NCBI GenBank assembly: GCA_023627715.1
Contig: JAMAHW010000002.1
Span: forward strand, 744,001-808,000
DNA: 64,000 nucleotides
Direction: 5' to 3'
DNA from: Periconia sp. R9002
Taxonomy: Eukaryota > Ascomycota > Dothideomycetes > Pleosporales > Periconiaceae
Part shown: one piece after another, positions 45,196 to 57,156 of the stretch
Layout: every line of letters begins with the position of its first letter
Position numbering within the stretch: the first letter of the stretch is position 1
The notes under the pieces: generated by a model
The model's input: the letters and a program-made list of their open reading frames with translations, nothing else
The model's database searches: none
Told to the model about the DNA's origin: nothing
Made by a program: the position numbers and the translations under genes

Positions 45196-48097
45196 CTGGT
45201 CAAGAGGAAGACAGATGCCGACCCACGGCATGTCTTTTTTTTCCAGGTCAAATGTCAAATTCTACAGAACCACTTTCACTATTCACACCTGTACAAACTT
45301 GCGGTAGCACAGATCTGGCTGATACAGGTGACGACATTCAGCGAACCAAGAGTACCGTGCCGCATCTGTCTGTCTGTCCCGCCCGTCCACGGTCTCGTCC
45401 ATGTCATGATCCACACGCCGTCCCCCCATTGCCATCATCATTATCAATCAATCATTCATCACGGATTCATGGGCGCCGTGGATTCTGCTTTCCGCAATAT
45501 CGGCACATCCATCATGGCTTGACCCCCTCGGTGACGTCTCTGTTCGAGACGACGGCGCTCTTTTCCATCCGGCCGCCTGCCCTCTTGAGCCATTGTGTGG
45601 GCACTGGGCGGGCACGTCTTCATCTCAGGGTCTGCGCACCATGCGTATGATGGTCTTTTCCGACAGGCTTAAGAGGCGACGATTAATACCGACCTTCATT
45701 TCGGAACCCTTCGCCTTCCAGAATTCTTCCATCAGGAGCCCAACCTTTGTCTATGTGCATGTGCATGTCTTGTAAATTGATTGCTCCTTCCCTGAGCGTC
45801 CGTCCCGCCGTCACGTACCCGTCAGCCCTAACCGCCCCAGTCCGTCCGTCTTGCAATACCTAACTACCTACAGCTTCGGTGCGCACCGCCAAAATGTCAA
45901 CGTTACATGCCCATGTACCACACGTTGGAAATGGCCTGTAATCTGTATCACCACCGTTTTCAAAATGGCAGGCCGCCTGCTCGGCGTCGACGGCAGTAAA
46001 CAACAAAAAACAAAGACCAGGAGCAGGCCAATGGGATAAAACACGGGCATGTGAGCCACGCTGGTACCATGCATATTGACTCTTCTCGAGGGGAAAAATA
46101 AATTTCAACCTTTGAGTAGATTTCCATTCAGGCAGTACTCGAGTGCACACCCGTCGGTAATGACTACCATGTCCATGCAGGAATACAGGCTCTTTTGCCC
46201 AATCACCATGACGGCTCGCGACCATTTCGAAACCCAAACACTGGCCCCGCCAATGGAAGGTTGGGAGGGTGGGCAACCGACCATGGGAACCTGCAAATGT
46301 TGGAAAACTTGTTGAAGGCGCTGTGCTGGGCTGCACTCTGCACTCGACGGCACGTCATGCTCGCAAAACTCGCTCCCTCGATTCGTAGCCCTCCAACGGC
46401 CCATTTCCTGTTTCGGCCGTCGCTTGCTGCATCTGGGCATTACCCCCATCTCCGTTACTTACAGTCTGCCTCGTACAGTCATCGTCTTCAACGCGACGTG
46501 TCACGCCGTGATTTTTCAGTCGCTCCGTAACCAGGACGGCATCTTGGCCACCATCCGCTTCCTGACCATCAGCCTTGATTCCCCTTGTCAGCTCCTCGTT
46601 TCATCCCACTGGTCAGAATGCTCTGCTTTTTCCGTGCTTTCCTCTTTAGGCCATTTCAGAGCGCGTTCACCACGCGAACAAAAACAAAAACGCGCTCCCC
46701 TCGTAGAACTCTGCCCCAGGTCCTCCCCCCTCTTCTTGCCTTGCCCTGCCCTGCCCTGCCTTGCCTTGCCTTGCCATGTACTCCCAGCAACGCAGTCATC
46801 CGCATGCAATACTATATCAAGGCACTGAAGAATAGCCATGTCGCACGCATCGTGGCTGAGGCCTGCAATATCTCTGCGCTTCCCCAAGATAGGCATTTTG
46901 ATACCAAGAATGGAGAACTCAGCTCGGCACCTCATAAGTTACACGCATTACTTGCGTATTCAGGTCGTGGCCACTACGGCCTGCCTGGGCTAGGTGCTAC
47001 TGAATCTACGTGGATCCATTCACATCCCATCTCCCCGCCTTGTGGTGTCGTATGATGCCTCTCCTGCGTGCCTGCTCCATCAACCCCTCCGTTCCTTCCC
47101 AAAACTCATTATTACTCACGCTTCACCAAAGTCTCACCTCCGCTGTCATCCATTATCCTTCGTCTCGCGCGGAACTCAATCAAACCATCATCCACTGACA
47201 ATCTGAATGCCCTTCTCCACCCTCTGAATGCACATCCCCCATCAGCAATCACACGTCAGCTGTGTGCGACATGATGGCGATATGTACCTTGGACTCGGCG
47301 AGGATGAACGCGCTGAGGCGACATCAGCCGAGACGAGACGAGATGAGGAGAGGACCGTCCCGAAGAGCGGGATGAGGAAATCGTCGACCGATGGTGGCTG
47401 ACGTTGGAATCTTACAGGCCGCCCATTCATTCCCGATCCCGAGAGAGTCCTACTCTCCATCGACTTGCTTCATACGGTTTACAAAAAAAAAACCCATGTG
47501 CGCCCTCCTTTGCGCGAGAACAACAGGCGATAAGAGCGCACGCGAAGAACACATAAGCCCGTCAGCCTTGTGCGACTTTGCTTACCCGCGTTGATTCGTC
47601 GTTGCCATGAAGGAGCTGCGCGCGCACTGTAGGCTTGCGTACCTGCAGCTTATCCACTTTTCCAAGGTATGCGGACGGGGACTGGGGGGGTAAGAAACGA
47701 GGGGACTACGGGGCTGGGGACACACGAGGGTTGCAGAGTACAGTTACCAATGCCCGACACGGATGATCGATCAGCGATCATGGACGGCCTGAAAGAGGGA
47801 AGTGCCATGATGCGACCGCGCCCACACACGTGGGCGTGTAGTTGCCATGTAACTCATGTTGGTGGGCTTGACTTGAATCCCGCGATATGTCATGTAGGTA
47901 GGTACCCGGTAGTTGGCCCGGTAAGTCTTGCGCGCGAATGATGTAGAGTGGACTTACCGAAACACCTTGTCGACGGTTACGTCTACAGAAAACGCTCGAC
48001 GGGATTCACGGCACGTATTATAAACATGACTTGTACCAAGAGGCCGTTGGTGTATATCCCTGATCGATCTTGATAGCTGAGACACGGAGAACAGCCA

Positions 48098-48152
48098 AGC
48101 AACATCACCAACAGCACCACCAACAACAACAGCAGCAGCAACAACAGCAACG
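48098..48152. repeat. CAA/CAG trinucleotide repeat
   Basis: Interrupted CAA, CAC and CAG triplets. In the plus frame beginning 48070 they would encode a glutamine/histidine run, but the flanking frame has no coding character. I treat it as a microsatellite. Confidence 0.7.
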
Positions 48153-49667
48153 ACAGTTTAAGCCAGCCCCATCACACATTCTCCTGTCGCGTACAGACGC
48201 ACCTACAGGCATATGCACGCTCACGTTCTATTTTTTCTCCCCCTCTATCCTCGCGCCCGCACACACACGTTTCGTACTCGACATGCACACGCGGGAGGGG
48301 TTTGCAGGAGATAATCTCCGGATGCCAGCAGCCAGCTTGTCTGTCACAAATCATACCAATATGGGACGGGGGTGGAAGGATATTCTTGACAACCCTCCCT
48401 CGCCGAATCCATGACCGGGCTACTGGCTGCTTCCCTTCCTTTCGCGCGTCATTTCCCGCCCTGTTTGTCATCAGCAGTGGGATCGAGTATTTTTGCTTTT
48501 TCAGGGGGGCGCGTGGGTGAGTGAGGGATGGAGGGGGTTTGCTAATGCCTTTGGTTGATTTATTCGAAACATAGTCTAGGATGGGGGGGGGACCAAATTT
48601 TTTTTTTCCTTTTCTTTTCTTCTTTTCTTTTCTACCTTTAGGAGTGTAGAGGAGGGGAGAGGACGCTTCTGCCTCCTTACTTTTTGAACAAGGGTTTCAA
48701 CGATGAACGCCAGAGTAGAGGTACAGCTTAGGGTAAGTAACTGTGTAGATGTGCGTAACAAATTAATCAAACAACCATTTGAAAAACTCCTAATCTTATA
48801 TTTTCCTCCCTTCTATATAAACAATCAGGACGAGTTCTATCTCCTCCACAAAGGCAAGATCTAGATATTAACTTACGTAGGTAGCCTTTTTTTTTCTATC
48901 AATACTAAACTTTGTGTCTTACCTACCTACCTACCTACTAACATTTTAAACCCTGTGTGATTTCTTTTACGAGCGAGCGAAAGATTGATATAGTACCTAG
49001 GTAGGTAACACTTACATATCTACCTCTCACTCCCTCCCTCTCTTGCTAATTATTTAGCAGGTTGGTGTAGATACGTTACGTTCTGTTACCTACATACCTA
49101 CTAGGGTATACTATATACATATCGACTACTTCAGAAATAGATACTAACATGCTACTACGTACAAAGAAAAGAAACCCCCTAAAAAAAATAAAAAAAGAAC
49201 GAGACAAGCCAAAAGAAGACGATCCGAGTTCAATTCCACGTAGGCATTCAGGTAGGGCGGGGTTTTACTAGCTACTGCTACGCTCTCATGCCAGGTCAGG
49301 GGGGGTAATTGTTTACATAGGAATAGAACGGATGAAGGTTTTTATTTTATTTTTTTACCTTGAACAAGCCGAGTATTGTAACGAAGTTCAGGGAGGGAGG
49401 GAGGGGAAGATGGATCTATAAACACATCATTGATACATACACACACACTTTCTCTCTATCTTTCGCGTGTTTGGTCTTTGCGGATTGATGACTTGATTAA
49501 AGGACGGGTCAACGTAAAGAGGATTTGTTACGTGTGGCTAGTGTAGTGTGTACTTCTAGACACTAGACGGATATATGTGAGGTTCCACGTTGGGACATGG
49601 GACGAGGTATGTGGGAGGGTGGTCAAGAGGTAATACCGTATAGAAGGGAGAGTAGGTGTGTATGTTT

Positions 49668-49784
49668 GGGGGGGGGGGGCGGCCGCGNNNNNNNNNNGTC
49701 CCGGTTGGGTGGCGGGTGTTAAAATTTTAATTACGTTTTTACTGGGTCTTTTTTTTTTTTTTTTACCCCCCCCCCCCCCCCCCC
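49668..49784. other. Assembly gap (10 N) between homopolymers, beside a NotI site
   Basis: Ten N at 49688-49697. On the left is a run of 12 G (49668-49679) leading into GCGGCCGC (49679-49686), a NotI recognition sequence. On the right are 16 T (49749-49764) and 19 C (49766-49784). The true sequence and length at the gap are unknown. Part of the flank could be vector, linker or sequencing artefact. Confidence 0.9.
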
Positions 49785-50452
49785 TTTTTGTTGTCTTAAT
49801 ATCAGCAGCTAGAAGCAAGGATAGGTAGGTAGGTGATAAAGTGTAGTTATGTAACGGTTAAGGAGTGTGTAGGTTAGTTAGGTGGAGTGGGGAGGCGGGA
49901 TTTGCTTTTTTTCTCATTCTTCCCTTTTTTTGGGTTTCTTTCGATAAGGATGGGTTGATCAGGTTTCTGTGTTATTTGAGCGCACTTCGATAATTGTTGT
50001 CGTATTATTTCATCTGGGTTTTGGTAAGTTTGGGTGTACATAGAGATCTACATGATACGGTACACGCGCGGCGGTGATCCTCGATGACGGGTGTCCCCGA
50101 CGAAGGATTCGCCAGTCCCGTCATGTCTTATTTGAATATTGCTTTTTTTTTTTTTTACAGCCTCTGTTTTTTTGTTTCTTTTTGCCTTTGGTGGGTTGTG
50201 GAGGTTGGTAAGGGATGTGTGGTTCTGGGATACCTGTGATACCGAGTGGTAGGTAGAGTAGGTGATACTGAGTTGTAACACATCGTGAGCAAAAAGGAAT
50301 GCGTTCAATATATCAATATTGCTTTTCCCCTCCCATTCCTTTTTGTCTTCATCTCCACCCTAATAAATCATACCCGGCCAACAAGGACACCAGTGACTAA
50401 AACATAAAACTAAAAACGACTATAGACCAAAGAAAAAGCCACACGACAATGT

Positions 50453-51940
50453 CTACGGAACGACCTGCCCCCCCTCATCCGGCCACTGATCCACCAAATC
50501 CCTCTCCTTAGCCCCATGCACAATCCGCTCCAAATTCATCCGCACACTCAACCTCAAATACTTAGTCTCATACCTCCTCGCATACCCGCCGCCCAGCCCA
50601 CCGATATCGCTCTCGCCCTGCTGAGGGTGATGATGAGCAAAGATGGGCGGCTGGCTAGTCAAGCACACCCTCTCTTTTGCCTTTGCACTCTTCCCGCTAG
50701 ATGATGGCGGCGGTGGTGGACGGGCGTGCGGTCCCATATCTGGATCCTCGCCCGCACACCAGCGCCCCAGCTCGCTGTCGAAGATGCCGTTCCAGCCTTT
50801 GAGGCCGAATTGATGGAGGAGTCGGCGCGCTCCGCGCTGGGAGACGGCGTACGCGACGGTGCAGAGTTCGCCGCCTGTTGCGCGGTGGAAGATGCGTGTG
50901 TGCGGGGGGTAGGCGGAGGCGAGGGGGTCGAGGGTGTCTTGAAAGGGGTGTGCTTTGAGGTGTTGGCTGTTGGGGACAGTGTAGTCGTCGGCTTGGGTTA
51001 GAATCACGTTTGCGGTGGTTATGGCTGGGTTCTTCTCGGGGCTCGAGGAGCGCGGGAAGCCGGCGCCGCAGTGGCCGATCCAGAGGATGTCCCATTCGGC
51101 CGGGTCGCCGTATGGTGACGAGGAGAGGCTGGGTGGTTGGTGGGAAGCGAAGTTGATGGAGGAGAGTGGGAGAGAGGGGAGTGTGCTCTCCAACTTTTTT
51201 TTGTCGAGTATGTGGAATGATGTCTCTGCCGTCTCTGTGTTTGGACGGTTCTCGATATCGTATTGTGGATTGGATGATAGAGTTGCTTTTTCCTCGGAGA
51301 GAAAGCGTGAGGCTAGAGCAAAACGTTGCAAGTTCTGTCGTATCCTAATGTCCCAGTCGACGTCGTCTTCCATGATTAGCGCCGTGGTGAGGTTCTGTTC
51401 CACGATAGTCTGAAGAGCGCTCATGTGGGTCCGCCAGCTTCCTCTTATCCCTGCTTGAAGTTTTTGATTTTCCAAGGGAGGTGGATAGGCACTGGGTTTG
51501 ATGCTCTCTCCAGTCACTCCATCGAGAAATTCAACATGGATGTTACTGGTTGCTGAGGAGAGTGTCATGGCATCTCGTCTATCAGTCCGGAAGGGAAGGT
51601 TGAGAACAAGGATTTTCTCAAACTTTGTGCTGTTAGTGTTGGAGCGGACCATTTCTCCTTCAGAATCACAAAGAAAAGATATGAATGAACATACACCAAG
51701 TGTTGTATTCAGAATGTCCACTAGACTTGGGTCTTCAATGTACGCAAATTGATCCCCGGGTATCTCAATCTTGCTCCCACCAAGTTGCGACCAACAGTAC
51801 CATATTACGAAGCACAGTAGAGTTGCAAATAGTTTTGGACTCGAAGCGTACCACGCATTTCTCCTTCTTCTGGCGGGAAAGAAAACATCATCTTTCTTTG
51901 GGCTGGTCAAACTAAAATTGTCGATGGAAATGCGTTTCAT
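50453..51940 (-). CDS. GT25-type glycosyltransferase-like protein (type II membrane)
   Basis: Single open frame of 495 aa. An N-terminal basic stretch and one hydrophobic anchor (LFATLLCFVIWYCW, about residues 37-50) suggest a Golgi type II protein. The GT25 family start is visible as FEKILVLNLPFRTDRRDAMTL. It is followed by VEFLDGVTGE, GIRGSWRTHMSALQTIVEQ, the acidic metal site ALIMEDDVDWD, and IFHRATGGELCTVAYAVSQRGARRLL with GIFDSELGRWC. The order matches LPS-type GT25 transferases and collagen galactosyltransferases. The segment encoding VCSFISFLCDSEG is flanked by GT and AG and could be a 39-nt in-frame intron; without it the anchor-to-domain linker is shorter. The acceptor is unknown. 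Confidence 0.85.
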   Translation of the reverse strand: MKRISIDNFSLTSPKKDDVFFPARRRRNAWYASSPKLFATLLCFVIWYCWSQLGGSKIEIPGDQFAYIEDPSLVDILNTTLGVCSFISFLCDSEGEMVRSNTNSTKFEKILVLNLPFRTDRRDAMTLSSATSNIHVEFLDGVTGESIKPSAYPPPLENQKLQAGIRGSWRTHMSALQTIVEQNLTTALIMEDDVDWDIRIRQNLQRFALASRFLSEEKATLSSNPQYDIENRPNTETAETSFHILDKKKLESTLPSLPLSSINFASHQPPSLSSSPYGDPAEWDILWIGHCGAGFPRSSSPEKNPAITTANVILTQADDYTVPNSQHLKAHPFQDTLDPLASAYPPHTRIFHRATGGELCTVAYAVSQRGARRLLHQFGLKGWNGIFDSELGRWCAGEDPDMGPHARPPPPPSSSGKSAKAKERVCLTSQPPIFAHHHPQQGESDIGGLGGGYARRYETKYLRLSVRMNLERIVHGAKERDLVDQWPDEGGQVVP

Positions 51941-52552
51941 GCTGGGTGTCTACATTCCCTCAAAAATGATTCAAGCTGAAGAATAAACATGGGGTAAAGT
52001 ATGGAGAAGGAAGATGAGCCATCTGAAGCCATGGTGTTCTCACACGGGAGGATGACCTGGCTAAATGGAGCTTCAATCTGGGGTACATATTAGATTAATT
52101 ATTGATGAGGCATGATGCAACTTGATAATTATCCGATCAAAATCTCGCCGATCGTAGCCGCCCGACATGAAGATGCAAACGCTGTTGCGCTGTACTTTTG
52201 GAGGTTCACTAAGAGGGTGTAAGGTCAGAATGGTGGCGGCGGAAGGAAGCCGAGGGATTACCTCAGCGGGCAGGAAATGTTCAGTTCAAGTGGCGTTCTT
52301 ATCGATAAGTTCGCCGACATCGAAAGGATTCGAGGGCTTAAAATGGCAAAGAAGTGAACGACTTCTCCGCGGTCAAGCTTGCAGTTTGTTTTATTCTTGC
52401 AAATATCTTATCGTCGTGTTTGCTCTGTGCTTGCTGGCTTCTTCCCTTCCTTTAGACGTTTCTCTCACATTGCGCGATTGTTTCGCTTTCACGGTCACAT
52501 TGCCTCCCCCGCGCCGGTCGCATACATAGTATCCCACCCGTTTACGCTCACA
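51941..52552. promoter_or_regulatory. Bidirectional promoter region GT25/NAR1
   Basis: 0.6 kb between diverging start codons. No repeat or extra coding frame recognised. The NAR1 side is C/T-rich close to the ATG. Confidence 0.5.
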
Positions 52553-54512
52553 ATGAGTGCCATTCTCTCCGCCGATGATCTGAACGATTTTATATCTCCT
52601 GGCGTGGCGTGTATAAAGCCTATAGAAACTCTACCCGCTCAGTCTGAAAAACCTCTAGTATGCCTCGCTACCCCTCCTTCGTGTGCTCTCTGTCTTCCGT
52701 CATCGGCGCAAACTGACAAATGCTCAGAATCCTTACGAAGTAACTACCGAAGATCAAGTCGCCGCCTCAGTACCCCCGCCTCCCGCGCAGATATCGCTTA
52801 CGGATTGTTTGGCTTGTTCAGGATGTGTAACGAGTGCGGAAGCCGTTCTTGTGACGCTGCAATCACACACAGAGGTTCTGTCAACACTTGACGCTCATCC
52901 ATCGCTACGAGCACCATGGGAAGCACGAAACGGTACAAAAAACGGTACATCAAATGGGTTGAACGGTCACAATGAAGCAGTAGGGAAACTGTTCGTAGCG
53001 AGCGTTTCGCCACAGGCACGCGCGAGTCTGGCAGCAGTGTTTTCAATATCAGAAGTGGAAGCGGGAAACATGCTCGCACAGCTCCTCAGCGGCGAATCGG
53101 GACTCAGGAATGGTGGAACTCACGGCAGTGACTTCACATGGGTTATAGATACAAACGTCACTCGTGAAGCCTGCCTGGTAGCAGCCACCGATGAAGTCAC
53201 CAACGCGCTATCACCCGATGTCTCCAAACCTCCCTTCGAACCCGGCTCAGAGGGCGCAATCGACACAACACCGAAGAAACCTATCCTTACCTCCGCATGC
53301 CCAGGATGGATATGCTACGCCGAAAAAACACACCCATACATTCTTCCCTACATATCACGCCTCAAATCCCCGCAAGCTTTAACCGGTACCCTTATAAAAT
53401 CCGTTCTCAGCCGACGCTACAACATCCCACCCTCGCAAGTGTGGCATGTAGCCATCATGCCGTGCTTCGACAAGAAGCTCGAAGCCAGCCGCAGCGAACT
53501 AACCTCCTCGGCATGGTCAGACGACAACGAATCCGCATCACAGGACCCAGTACGGGACGTCGATTGCGTAATCACCGCCCGCGAACTACTCCACCTAGCC
53601 TCTGCTCGCGGCATCAACTTCGCCTCCCTCCCACGAACCGCACTCAACGAATCACAAAGAACACCTTTCCCCGACCCCAAACTCGATACCTTCCTCTTCC
53701 CACCCGCGCGTCGCCCGAACCAAAACCCCGTCGCGGGCTCCTCCGGCGGATACCTCTACCATATCCTGCAAACCTACCAAGCGCGCCACCCAGGCTCCTC
53801 CATCACCGTTTCCCGCGGCCGAAACGCAGATGTGGTCGAGTACTCGCTCGTCCAAGGCTCCAAGACCATCCTCAAAACCGCACGATACTACGGCTTCCGC
53901 AACATCCAGAACCTCGTCCGCGGTCTCAAACCCGCGAAAATCAGCAGACTTCCAGGTGCGAAGCCGGGAGGTGTGAGTAGGAGGCCGCCGGGACGTGGTG
54001 GTGCTGGTGGTGGACCGACGGATATCAAGGAGTATGCGTATGTCGAGGTCATGGCGTGTCCAGGAGGGTGCACGAATGGAGGCGGGCAGGTCAAGGTCAG
54101 CGAGGTGCAAGATGTGCGCGTAGCGGAGGGACTGGTGAGTGCGGAGGACGCTGCTGCGGCGCCGGCGACGAAGCCAGGACCCAAGGAGCAGAAGGCATGG
54201 TTGGCTCGTGTGGATGAGGCGTACTACTCTGGTTCTGAAGACGAGGCGGTGGATGGAGAGGGGGACTACAAGATCCAGGACGCGGATGCGGTAAACGGGA
54301 CGAATGGCGTCGTGGTGCAGGACGACGTCGTGAATGGTATTTCGAGGAGGTATATTGGAGATGTGGTGGGGCATTGGTCTAAGATTACGGGTGTGGATAT
54401 GCAAACGCTGCTGTATACTTCGTACCGGAAGGTGGAGAGCGATGTTGGTAAGAAGCAGAACGATGTCGAGAGGGTGGTTGCATTGTCTAGTTCCGCAGGA
54501 GGTGGGTGGTGA
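52553..54512 (+). CDS. NAR1: Cytosolic Fe-S cluster assembly factor NAR1 (iron-hydrogenase-like)
   Basis: NAR1 acts in the cytosolic iron-sulfur assembly (CIA) machinery, passing clusters to nuclear and cytosolic apoproteins (family knowledge). Exons 52553-52657 and 52728-54512 flank a 70-nt intron, giving 629 aa. The N-terminal exon encodes [23 protein letters not shown] with the first cluster cysteine. The second exon gives [15 protein letters not shown], completing the N-terminal 4Fe-4S ligands. The H-cluster-like core shows [41 protein letters not shown] and [16 protein letters not shown]. The C-terminus has LYTSYRKVE near its end. The protein contains poorly conserved, Gly/Asn-rich inserts (for example [15 protein letters not shown]), common in fungal NAR1. 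It is convergent with the next gene, 278 bp apart. Confidence 0.95.
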
Positions 54513-54790
54513 TTCAACGTTGCATGCTGTTCGATAAGCATAGGAGGGTTTTTGCATTTGAATGGCGTTTTACACACGTGTGTTTCATAGATCATTGCAG
54601 ATAGGAATCACATCACGATCAAAGATGAGAATGATGTTGCTTTTTTACCCGTGGATTTTCTGCAGAGTTCATAATGTACAGTGGAAGCCCATTTCCATAT
54701 TCCCGTTAATCCCAGTCCATGTGCCATCGAACCTCCTACCCCTTTGCTCGACTTTGCCTCGACAAACCTCTCCTCGGTTTGTGTTCTGGG

Positions 54791-56927
54791 TTACTCTGGA
54801 TTGTTGATGAACGCTGAAAGCTTCATCAAGATTTCGAGTAGAAGCCGAGTGCCCTTTCGTGGAGGGCTGGCCTGGCTATCGTACATGGCGGCCGAGTAAG
54901 CTTCATCTGGAGGAGGAGCTGTGTGTCCATCATCCGGGAAGAAAGTGGACAAGATATCCTTCCAATCCGCGGACTTGCCACTCTCCAACCGCTCCAGTTG
55001 TGACAAGTGTGTCTCCCAATCTCTATGGCGGACCTCAATGCCCCAGCAGCAGGGCGTAGTCGATTTACCTTGAATATACCACCTGCCGACGAGGTCGACC
55101 ATGAAGCCAGAATCTTTGATATCTAAATCACAAGCAAATAGTCAGTATTGTTTAACGAGGGAGGCCATAGTACATTATCAGTGCCTTAAGGCGCCACACC
55201 ATATGGTGTCTTGGCAGCAAACGACTCATTTCACCGGGGTATACCTTACTGAAAGTGTAGATCTTTTCTGTTCGACCAGCACGGAATTTCAAGCTGGAGT
55301 CCGGTCTCTTGCATAAGAGTGGTGGCATTGAAGAGGCTGGATCACCGTCTGGTTTGATCCCGACACCAGCTGCAAAACTCCTGACAGCTGGTGGCACCTA
55401 TACAAAGTCAGCTCAACTCAACCAGGGGTGATACAATGAGTGATGAATGTTTCAATATACCACGCTACGTGGTGTCTCGATAATAAACGACTCTGTACCT
55501 GGAGTTCAACGCACCAGTTTCTTGGTGACGGGCATCATGGACACTAAGCTGAACTGCCATGCCTTGGCATCATTCAGTTCCATGAGCTTGATGTCCATAT
55601 TTTCTTTGGGACCATGGCTGTTGGTGTTGAGCAGAAAATACCGGGGTTCCATTTTCTCGTATGCTCCGTCTTCGTCATCTGTGAAGTCGATTTGAACCAG
55701 ATGGATTTTGCCATGTTCATCTTCAAGGATAAACGTAGCTCGAATCAAAGGCTTGATGTCGGTCGGAGACGATGTCCACCCGAAGAATCCAGTCGACCCT
55801 ATCTGCTCCAGGAATTCTTCCGCATCCATCATCCGGTTGAGCAAATTTCGGCCTTCCTTATCATTCATTGACCATTTCTTGACTTCGCACGCGTTTGTAT
55901 CTCGAAGGTATTTCATGACTGGAGGAACAGGGGACACCGTTCCGATACGAGATTTGGGCTGCATCCTGTTTGTGCTTTGGAGCACGAATGCGCCATAGCG
56001 TATACTCATATCGTAATGGCCCTTTTCGAATTGGATCAATTCAATGAATCGCTTCAAAGAATTTTGAACTGAAGCAACCGTCGCGGAGTAGGGAACGCTG
56101 GATCGAAATATTCCTGGGTTCTCGAACGAAGGATCATGACGCAGGCGAGGAACGATGATATGATCTCGTTGTGGCCACCAAGCTGGGGCTTCTTCCAGTG
56201 CAATTTCATTGCCTTCATCCTCGTCCAACAGCAGGATGAGGTCATCGGGCAAATTGAATGTGCGGTGGCAGACCTTTTGAATTAGCTTGCGGACGCGGTC
56301 AACCCCTGCCTGAACGCTGGATTGATTATGACCTTGGACCTGGATTGCCCATTGGCGGGACTTGGAATTCGTGATGTACACTTCTTCACCGAGCCTGATT
56401 TCTTCCAACGCTTCCAGCTTTAGCCCGAAAGCATCTTTTGGTAGAATGACCGGTTCGTGTTCGAGCAATTCGTCTGGCCATTCGACGGTTTTTGAGAAGG
56501 GGATATCTTCGGGTGCTTCTCCTCTAAACTGTGACTTGTACTCATTCTCTTGCTCTCGAAGTTGCTGCCAAGACCACTCCCAATCGTTGTAGGCTGGAAT
56601 CTTCGCCCAAGCCGATGCGAATTCCGATTTTTCGTTTAGCGGTAGGATCCATTCAGTTATCTCCTTATAAGTCTTATCCACGCCGCTGCCTGAACCGAAT
56701 ATCTCGAACTTGTCAATGCAGCCCGAATGTCCTAGACGAGGGAGAACTTCGCAGTTATACTCCGCTTTCCATTTGGCGCAAAGCCTGTAAATCTCGGCAT
56801 GGAGAGTTGGACGGCGTCTGTCGGCTGGTACAGTAACTTCACGACTTGGTATCCGGCCGACGAACTTGTTGGAAGGATGCACATGTCCGGCTCCTGGTTC
56901 AGTTGCTCTTCGTGGGTGGTCAGCCAT
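54791..56927 (-). CDS. Unrecognised fungal protein with KH-like features; both introns repeat-derived
   Basis: Not recognised at family level with confidence. Exons 56927-55515, 55397-55250 and 55122-54791 join in frame (1413, 148 and 332 nt) to 630 aa. Two hydrophilic segments, VYITNSKSRQWAIQVQG and SSVQAGVDRVRKLIQKVCH, resemble a KH-like RNA-binding fold (inference). Later parts read GTVSPVPPVMKYLRDTNACEVKKW, then FILEDEHGKIHLVQIDFTDDE, and in the last exons RTEKIYTFNIKDSGFMVDLVGRWY and CWGIEVRHRDWETHLSQLERL. There is no signal peptide or membrane helix. Its introns (117 and 127 nt) are about twice the local norm and are related to each other. The first consists almost wholly of a repeat found again at 57190. 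The junctions are supported by continuous reading frame and conserved-looking flanks, not by transcripts. Confidence 0.8.
55123..55249 (-). repeat. Intron 2 of the KH-like gene: diverged copy of the intron-1 repeat
   Basis: Over 87 ungapped nt (55141-55227) it aligns to intron 1 (55407-55493) with 51 identities, 27 transitions and 9 transversions. The first 34 nt show 25 identities and 9 transitions with no transversion, including GAGTCGTTT and AGACACCA at identical spacing. A perfect palindrome ACACCATATGGTGT occupies the place where intron 1 has ACCACG-TAG-CGTGGT. Confidence 0.6.
55405..55505. repeat. 101-bp dispersed repeat, copy A, filling intron 1 (55398-55514) of the KH-like gene
   Basis: Matches 57190-57290 at 90 of 101 positions without gaps; all 11 differences are transitions. 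Homology stops 7 nt inside one splice site and 9 nt inside the other. The gene-sense strand has donor GTGCGT, branch-like GCTGAC and acceptor TATAG. Confidence 0.9.
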
Positions 56928-57156
56928 ATTGTCGAAATTGGATCAAAATAAGGATAAAGAAAGAGTGTTTGGTGCGAGGTTGAATAGATGAGGTTAAAGT
57001 GTTGCGGAGTAGCGGTGAGTGAGTGGTTTTGGTGAGGCAGCTGGAAGGTAATAGAAGTGTGTAAACAAGTCGCTCCTTCCTCACTTACGGCACGGCAGCA
57101 AAAGTGAGGCAACGTGACACCGGGGCATATGACATGCTACACTAATTGGCCTGCAA

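Larger units (their letters stand above)
42435..50452. other. 8 kb gene desert upstream of the IME2-like kinase
   Basis: No frame here has recognisable protein character on either strand. The first 1.6 kb next to the kinase is purine-rich on the plus strand (C/T-rich in the kinase sense), like a long leader and promoter. Other contents are: a TACATGTA-motif cluster (44446-44535); a GAAAAAAA repeat (about 45125-45195); CCTTG/CCCTG repeats near 46738-46772; a CAA/CAG repeat (48098-48152) that creates a poly-Q-like open frame; ACCT tetramer runs; and an assembly gap at 49688-49697. It could hold regulatory sequence or non-coding transcripts; sequence alone does not show this. Confidence 0.55.

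Noticed and set aside
48070..48414. Glutamine-rich 114-codon frame
   Set aside because: Created by the CAA/CAG microsatellite; the remainder has no protein character.
49205..49240. GAGTTCAATTCC resembling a tRNA B-box
   Set aside because: No A-box at the right distance upstream and no cloverleaf.
53297..54557. Long frames on both strands inside NAR1
   Set aside because: NAR1 has all its cluster cysteines in a different frame; these frames are shadows.
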